A stretch of DNA of 48,322 nt. It comes from Bacteroidota bacterium. Its GTDB lineage: Bacteria > Bacteroidota > Ignavibacteria > Ignavibacteriales > Melioribacteraceae. Location of the stretch: contig JAMCSN010000020.1 of NCBI GenBank assembly GCA_023381535.1, positions 1 through 48,322 on the forward strand, read 5' to 3'. Below are positions 43,805-48,322 of the stretch, in pieces. The position numbers and the translations under genes were made by a program. The notes under the pieces are model-generated. The model was not told where the DNA came from, ran no database searches, and worked only from the letters and a program-made list of their open reading frames with translations. Each line of letters starts with the position of its first letter. The first letter of the stretch is position 1.

Positions 43805-44365
43805 ATGGAAAAGAAAATTATTGGCAAAGCTTACGTGCTCGGCGACAACATCGATACCGACCAGATTATTCCGGCAGAACATTTGGTTTACAGTACAAGC
43901 GATCCTGAAGAATTAAAAAAGTACGGACACTTTGCTTTGTCGAGTGTTCCAATTGAAAAAGCTGGTCTACCGGAAGGTGGAAAACATTTTATTGTTGGCG
44001 AGAATTATCAATCCGAATACTCTATCATAATCGGCGGAACAAATTTTGGATGCGGCTCTTCGCGTGAGCACGCACCGTTGGCGCTTCAAGTTGCCGGAGT
44101 CAAAGTTGTGATCGCTGAAAGTTACGCGAGAATTTTTTACCGCAATTCAGTTGACGGAGGTTTTCTTATTCCTTATGAATCTCAAATAAAACTCAACGAC
44201 AAAATTAAAACCGGCGAGACATTAGAAATAGATGTGGATGCAAATAAAATCATAAATCATTCAGATGGGAAAAGTTATCAGTTGAATCCGTTAGGTGATG
44301 TTTTTGAAATAGTAGAAGCAGGCGGATTGTTTGAGTTCGCAAGAACTTCAGGAATGATAAGTTAA
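43805..44365 (+). CDS. leuD: 3-isopropylmalate dehydratase small subunit
   Basis: A 186-aa swivelling-domain subunit. Motifs are GKAYVLGDNIDTDQIIPAEHL, the GGTNFGCGSSREHAPLAL loop that closes on the substrate, and YARIFYRNSVDGGFL. It pairs with the LeuC encoded 15 bp upstream. The length is in the usual range of 160-200 residues. Confidence 0.95.
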   Translation: MEKKIIGKAYVLGDNIDTDQIIPAEHLVYSTSDPEELKKYGHFALSSVPIEKAGLPEGGKHFIVGENYQSEYSIIIGGTNFGCGSSREHAPLALQVAGVKVVIAESYARIFYRNSVDGGFLIPYESQIKLNDKIKTGETLEIDVDANKIINHSDGKSYQLNPLGDVFEIVEAGGLFEFARTSGMIS

Positions 44366-44379
44366 AAAGAGAGAAAGAA

Positions 44380-45972
44380 ATGAAGACAGATTACATAGAA
44401 CTATTTGATACAACACTTCGTGACGGAACGCAAGGCGAAGGAGTTAATCTATCAATCAATGATAAACTTGCCATAGCGCAACGACTCGATGAATTTGGAA
44501 TCGATATTATTGAAGGCGGCTGGCCTGGAAGCAATCCGCGCGACGAAGAATTTTTTCAGAAAATCAAATTAGTTGATTTGAAAAAAGCACAAATGTGCGC
44601 ATTCGGTTCTACTGCAAGATTCCCGGATAAGGTTTCATCTGATGCGAATTTGAACGCACTGTTAAATGCAGAAACACCGGTTGTTTCAATTTTTGGAAAG
44701 ACATGGAAATTCCATGCAGAAGTTGGGCTTGGTTTAACTGAGGCAGAGAACGAAGATTTAATTTATAAGTCGGTTGCGTTTCTTAGAGAGCATGGAAGAA
44801 GAGTGATATTTGACGCAGAACATTTCTTCGACGGATTTAAGGACAACAGTGCATTTGCTTTGAAAATGTTAAAGGCTGCCGAGAGTGCCGGTGCGGATGT
44901 AATTACACTTTGTGATACAAACGGCGGCTCGCTTCCAAGCGAAGTATCAGAAATAATGCAAGTGGTAAAAACTGTAATTAAAAAAAGAATTGGTATACAT
45001 ACTCATAACGATGGCGAACTTGCAGTTGCAAATTCTTTAATGGCACTTGAGTGCGGTGCTTCTCACGTTCAAGGAACAATAAACGGTGTTGGTGAACGGT
45101 GCGGGAATGCAAACCTTGTCAGCATAATTCCTAACATACTGTTGAAATTAAAAAAATCAGCTCATCATGAAATTCGTCTTGAGCAGTTAACGTCGCTTTC
45201 AAATTTCGTTTATGAAGTTATGAACCTAGTTCCCAATACTCGGTCTGCATACGTCGGGAAATCAGCTTTTGCTCATAAAGGAGGTATTCACGTTAGTGCA
45301 GTTTTAAAAGATAGCAGAATGTATGAACACATAAACCCGGAGACCGTTGGAAATTCCCAGCGTGTGTTGGTTTCAGATCTGTCCGGTCAAAGTAATATTA
45401 AATATAAAGCTAAAGCGTTTGGAGTAGATGTTTCGGACGATTCGGAGTTCACAAAAAAATTAGTATCTCATGTGAAAGCATTAGAATACAATGGCTATCA
45501 ATTTGATGGAGCAGAAGCATCATTCGAATTAATATTGCGATCAGAAAAAAATGAGTTCAGCCCTTACTTCAAAACACTCGATTCAAAAGTTCATGTTTTT
45601 TTTGATGATCAAAAACAGAGTAGTTGCGAAGCTGTGTTGAAAATAGAAGTTGGTGGAGATGTCGAGCATACTGCGGCAAATGGTGATGGTCCGGTTAATG
45701 CGCTCGATAACGCATTAAGAAAAGCACTTCTTAGATTTTATCCGGAAGTCTCTGTGATAAAACTTGTCGATTATAAAGTTCGTGTTCTCGATGAGAAGGA
45801 CGGTACTGCTGCGAAAGTACGTGTATTAATTCAGTCCAGCGACGGATATGAAACGTGGTCAACTGTTGGAGTTTCAGAGAACATAATTGAAGCCAGCTGG
45901 CAAGCATTGTGTGATAGCATTAATTACAAATTGTTCAAGATTGATAAAATGAAGAATATTAAAGCCGTCTAA
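44380..45972 (+). CDS. cimA: (R)-citramalate synthase
   Basis: A 530-aa member of the LeuA/homocitrate superfamily. ELFDTTLRDGTQGEGVNLS and the IIEGGWPGSNPRDEEFF motif are typical of CimA, as opposed to the IEAGFPVSSP of LeuA in the same operon. GIHTHNDGELAVANSL binds the metal and NGVGERCGNANL follows. A C-terminal regulatory domain (about 400-525) suggests feedback by isoleucine. It condenses pyruvate and acetyl-CoA to citramalate, which LeuCD and LeuB turn into 2-oxobutyrate, so isoleucine can be made without threonine deaminase. It is the last gene of the operon. Confidence 0.94.
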   Translation: MKTDYIELFDTTLRDGTQGEGVNLSINDKLAIAQRLDEFGIDIIEGGWPGSNPRDEEFFQKIKLVDLKKAQMCAFGSTARFPDKVSSDANLNALLNAETPVVSIFGKTWKFHAEVGLGLTEAENEDLIYKSVAFLREHGRRVIFDAEHFFDGFKDNSAFALKMLKAAESAGADVITLCDTNGGSLPSEVSEIMQVVKTVIKKRIGIHTHNDGELAVANSLMALECGASHVQGTINGVGERCGNANLVSIIPNILLKLKKSAHHEIRLEQLTSLSNFVYEVMNLVPNTRSAYVGKSAFAHKGGIHVSAVLKDSRMYEHINPETVGNSQRVLVSDLSGQSNIKYKAKAFGVDVSDDSEFTKKLVSHVKALEYNGYQFDGAEASFELILRSEKNEFSPYFKTLDSKVHVFFDDQKQSSCEAVLKIEVGGDVEHTAANGDGPVNALDNALRKALLRFYPEVSVIKLVDYKVRVLDEKDGTAAKVRVLIQSSDGYETWSTVGVSENIIEASWQALCDSINYKLFKIDKMKNIKAV

Positions 45973-46244
45973 TAAATTCGGTTTCCATTTTAATTGAAAA
46001 TACTTCATGAGAATTAAAGTAAAACCGCAGAAGTCTTTTTTATGTTTATCAAGGAGTTTTTTTATTGATTATCTGATTATTCTTACCCAATGGCTTTGAT
46101 AAATGCTGGATATTTTGTACTGTTGACTTACATAAAATGAACTTCAGCGAAATTTTAAATTATTGAACCTTCCTTTCTTGCTTTTTTCTGCGATCACATC
46201 TATATTTGAAGCTCGCTTTTTGAGATAGTGGGTGAAATCTGTCT
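45973..46244. other. Intergenic stretch before the tRNA cluster
   Basis: No gene is seen. The DNA is AT-rich with several T runs but no clear stem for a terminator. TTGACT near 46121 could be a promoter box for the tRNA cluster, though no good partner was found at the usual distance. Open frames on the minus strand here only mirror the tRNAs. Confidence 0.35.
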
Positions 46245-46328
46245 GGGCGGACGCCGGAGTTGGAGAGCCGGGGCGGACTGTAAATCCGTTGGCAAACGCC
46301 TTTGGGGGTTCGAATCCCTCGCCGCCCA
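46245..46328 (+). tRNA. tRNA-Tyr (GTA)
   Basis: An 84-nt class II tRNA with a long variable arm. The acceptor GGGCGG pairs with CCGCCC (the seventh pair is A-G), the anticodon loop reads CTGTAAA with anticodon GTA, and the T loop is TTCGAAT. CCA is not encoded. Confidence 0.92.
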
Positions 46329-46345
46329 CACATAGATTTTTGAAC

Positions 46346-46419
46346 GCGGGAGTAACTCAGTTGGCTAGAGTCACAGCCTTCCAAGCTGTTGGTCGCGGGT
46401 TCGAGTCCCGTCTCCCGCT
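46346..46419 (+). tRNA. tRNA-Gly (TCC)
   Basis: A 74-nt tRNA. The acceptor GCGGGAG pairs fully with CTCCCGC, the anticodon loop CTTCCAA holds TCC, and the T arm CGGGTTCGAGTCCCG is perfect. It lies 17 bp after tRNA-Tyr. Confidence 0.94.
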
Positions 46420-46426
46420 CAACCAT

Positions 46427-46499
<73 letters not shown>

Positions 46500-46546
46500 C
46501 AACAGAAGGAAATAAGTAGGACGGAAATTTTTAATTAGGATTTAAG

Positions 46547-46714
46547 ATGGCAAAATCAAAAAACGTTAGACAAATTATAACACTGGAAAGTACTGCAAAT
46601 ACTGGTTTTCGTTATTCAACATCGAAGAATAAACGAAATCATCCCAACAGAGTTGAATGGAAGAAATACGATCCTGTCGCTCGTAAACATGTGGTATTTA
46701 AAGAAACTAAATAA
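46547..46714 (+). CDS. rpmG: Ribosomal protein L33
   Basis: A 55-aa protein reading [15 protein letters not shown], then [16 protein letters not shown] and a final [17 protein letters not shown]. It is the cysteine-free (zinc-independent) form of L33. ATG 46547 has a purine-rich AGGA site upstream. It sits between tRNA-Thr and tRNA-Trp. Many genomes carry tuf before it; here tuf is missing from this place. The tRNA-Trp gene begins one base after its stop. Confidence 0.94.
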   Translation: MAKSKNVRQIITLESTANTGFRYSTSKNKRNHPNRVEWKKYDPVARKHVVFKETK

Positions 46715-46715
46715 T

Positions 46716-46788
46716 ACGTCAGTGGCTCAATTGGTAGAGCAGCGGTCTCCAAAACCGCAGGTTGGGGGTTCGAGTCCCTCCTGACGTG
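46716..46788 (+). tRNA. tRNA-Trp (CCA)
   Basis: A 73-nt tRNA. The acceptor ACGTCAG pairs fully with CTGACGT, followed by discriminator G. The anticodon stem GCGGT/ACCGC encloses CTCCAAA with anticodon CCA. It is embedded between rpmG and secE, as is common in bacteria. Confidence 0.95.
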
Positions 46789-46811
46789 CAAGGTAAATAA
46801 CGGAAAGAGTT

Positions 46812-46994
46812 ATGAAAGAAAAGATTATCAATTTTGTAAACGATGTTGTCAAGGAAATGAAAAAAGTTACCTGGCCGACTCGTGACGAACTGAAAGAATC
46901 TACTACCGTTGTAATAATAGTTTGTTTGGTACTTTCAGCTTTTACTTATGTGGTTGATATGGCGGTTACGAAAATATTGCAAGGAATCTTCTAA
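46812..46994 (+). CDS. secE: Preprotein translocase subunit SecE
   Basis: A 60-aa single-helix form of SecE. The amphipathic part KEMKKVTWPTRDELKESTT precedes one membrane helix (about 31-52). SecE clamps the SecY channel. The start ATG 46812 is the only sensible one, and nusG follows after 2 bp. Confidence 0.95.
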   Translation: MKEKIINFVNDVVKEMKKVTWPTRDELKESTTVVIIVCLVLSAFTYVVDMAVTKILQGIF

Positions 46995-46996
46995 GA

Positions 46997-47542
46997 TTGG
47001 AAAATGAAAAAGCTAAATGGTATGTAGTAAGAACTTTTTCCGGGCACGAGAATAAGGTAAAATCTTTGATCGAAACGGAACTGAAAGATAACGACGATCT
47101 TCGAGCGAGAATCTTTGACGTATTAGTCCCGACAGAAAAAGTTTTTGAAGTAAAAGACGGAAAGAAAAAAACAAAAAAGAAAAATTTCTTTCCCGGATAC
47201 ATTTTGGTTCATGCCGATTTAGATATCCGTGCGAAAGATTTTATTATTAACACGCCGTCAGTTATGGGATTTCTCGGAACGCAGAATAATCCCGTACCGC
47301 TTCAACCCGAAGAGGTGAAAAGAATTGTTGGAAGAATATCTCAAGGCGACGAGACCGAAAGAACCGAAACAGTTTTTAGAACCGGTGATTTTGTAAAAAT
47401 CATTGATGGTCCTTTCAATAATTTCTCGGGCATCATACAAGAAGTAAGTGAAGAAAAAATGAAAATTAAAGTTATGGTTTCAATCTTCGGCAGAACCTTT
47501 TTCCACCTTGGCTGCTTTGTTCAAGCAGAATTAGAAAAATAA
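46997..47542 (+). CDS. nusG: Transcription termination/antitermination factor NusG
   Basis: A 181-aa protein with the NGN domain (about 6-115: KWYVVRTFSGHENKV, KNFFPGYILVH, VMGFLG) and a C-terminal KOW domain (about 128-178: FRTGDFVKIIDGPFNNFSGII). It binds RNA polymerase and links it to Rho or ribosomes. The start is TTG 46997, close behind secE; an out-of-frame ATG nearby is not usable. Confidence 0.95.
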   Translation: MENEKAKWYVVRTFSGHENKVKSLIETELKDNDDLRARIFDVLVPTEKVFEVKDGKKKTKKKNFFPGYILVHADLDIRAKDFIINTPSVMGFLGTQNNPVPLQPEEVKRIVGRISQGDETERTETVFRTGDFVKIIDGPFNNFSGIIQEVSEEKMKIKVMVSIFGRTFFHLGCFVQAELEK

Positions 47543-47561
47543 ATATTAGATAGGTTCAAAA

Positions 47562-47987
47562 ATGGCAAAGAAAATTGATGGTTATATTAAGTTGCAGATT
47601 CCTGGCGGTCAAGCTAATCCTTCACCACCAGTCGGACCTGCACTTGGTCAAAAAGGTGTTAACATTATGGAGTTTTGCAAACAGTATAACGCAAGGACTT
47701 CAGATAAGCAAGGTCTGATAATTCCTGTTGTTATCACCGTTTATTCCGATAAATCATTCACGTTTATTACAAAGACTCCTCCTGCTGCCGTATTATTAAA
47801 GAAAGCAGCCAAGGTGGAAAAAGGTTCTGCCGAACCAAACAAAACCAAAGTTGCAAAAGTTACGCAAGCTCAGGTGCGCGAAATTGCACAACTGAAAATG
47901 CCTGATCTTAATGCGCACGATGTAGAGCATGCTGCAAGTATGGTTGCTGGAACAGCACGCAGCATGGGTTTTACAGTCGAAGACTAA
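47562..47987 (+). CDS. rplK: Ribosomal protein L11
   Basis: A 141-aa protein of standard length: [20 protein letters not shown] at the N-terminus, [20 protein letters not shown] in the middle and a C-terminal [13 protein letters not shown] with GTARSMG. It forms the GTPase-associated centre of the large subunit. It starts at ATG 47562 and is followed by rplA after 29 bp. Confidence 0.97.
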   Translation: MAKKIDGYIKLQIPGGQANPSPPVGPALGQKGVNIMEFCKQYNARTSDKQGLIIPVVITVYSDKSFTFITKTPPAAVLLKKAAKVEKGSAEPNKTKVAKVTQAQVREIAQLKMPDLNAHDVEHAASMVAGTARSMGFTVED

Positions 47988-48016
47988 TTTCATAAAAAAA
48001 ATTTGTTGGATATAAA

Positions 48017-48322
48017 ATGAAAGTCGCTAAGAGAATAAAAGCTATTAACAAGAATTTTGACAAGAATAAAGAATATAGTGTTGATGAAGCAATCAAGATT
48101 CTTAAAGATAATTCCAAAGTAAAATTTAATGAGACTCTTGATTGTGCAATTCGCCTTGGAGTTGATCCAAGACATGCCGATCAAATGGTTAGAGGCACTG
48201 TTTCTCTACCCCATGGTACAGGCAAGAAAGTTTCAGTGCTTGTAATTGCAAAAGGATCTGCGGCTGAAGACGCTTTGAAAGCAGGCGCCGAGTTTGCCGG
48301 CTTTGAAGAGTATATTGAAAAG
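48017..48322 (+). CDS. rplA: Ribosomal protein L1 (5' part, cut by window end)
   Basis: The first 102 codons are present and the frame runs off the window. [18 protein letters not shown] opens it; [22 protein letters not shown] and [13 protein letters not shown] are the standard L1 motifs. L1 binds 23S rRNA at the E site and in many bacteria represses its own L11-L1 mRNA. rplJ, rplL and rpoB would be expected beyond the edge. Confidence 0.96.
   Translation, partial: MKVAKRIKAINKNFDKNKEYSVDEAIKILKDNSKVKFNETLDCAIRLGVDPRHADQMVRGTVSLPHGTGKKVSVLVIAKGSAAEDALKAGAEFAGFEEYIEK

Overview
The window looks like a chromosomal segment of a member of the Ignavibacteria/Chlorobi side of Bacteroidota. Two secreted proteins end in the type IX secretion sorting domain with the N(Y/F)PNPFNPST motif that is abundant in that group. 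Base composition is AT-rich with GC-richer islands, and TTG/GTG starts are used repeatedly. I see no prophage, CRISPR array or transposase gene; the organism call is an inference from gene content.

Layout. (1) 1-4757: a frameshifted lipoprotein gene, an odd GC-rich segment, then an Rrf2-type Fe-S regulator with cydAB (cytochrome bd oxidase), closed by a terminator. (2) 4829-10094: an inositol-monophosphatase-family gene and an ABC exporter of MacAB type (adaptor, ATPase, two permeases). (3) 10169-18501, minus strand: two secreted proteins with type IX sorting domains (one a subtilisin-like protease that also has S-layer homology repeats), a receiver-only response regulator, and a NarX/NarL-type histidine kinase and regulator pair. 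(4) 18790-29765: a complete reductive pyrimidine degradation cluster (semialdehyde dehydrogenase, beta-ureidopropionase, beta-alanine aminotransferase, PreT, PreA, dihydropyrimidinase, NCS1 permease). Three unrelated hitchhiker genes interrupt it (four-helix-bundle/IVP, GxxExxY, ORF6N), together with palindromic repeats. (5) 30057-34415: tatA, then panB-panC-coaBC-coaX-panD for pantothenate and early CoA synthesis. (6) 34447-45972: a canonical promoter, a candidate Ile/Leu-rich leader peptide, and ilvD-ilvB-ilvN-ilvC-leuB-leuA-leuC-leuD-cimA. (7) 46245-48322: tRNA-Tyr, -Gly, -Thr, rpmG, tRNA-Trp, secE, nusG, rplK and the start of rplA.

How the parts connect. Uracil breakdown passes through beta-alanine, which PanC also needs and PanD makes from aspartate. 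The ilv genes make 2-oxoisovalerate, the substrate of PanB. No panE is present, and IlvC could reduce ketopantoate. CimA with LeuBCD and the ilv enzymes gives isoleucine from pyruvate without threonine deaminase. The most interesting signals are the unannotated 54-codon Ile/Leu-rich leader with a consensus promoter ahead of ilvD, and the family of palindrome-ended elements, one of which carries the GxxExxY gene and overlaps the preT stop codon.
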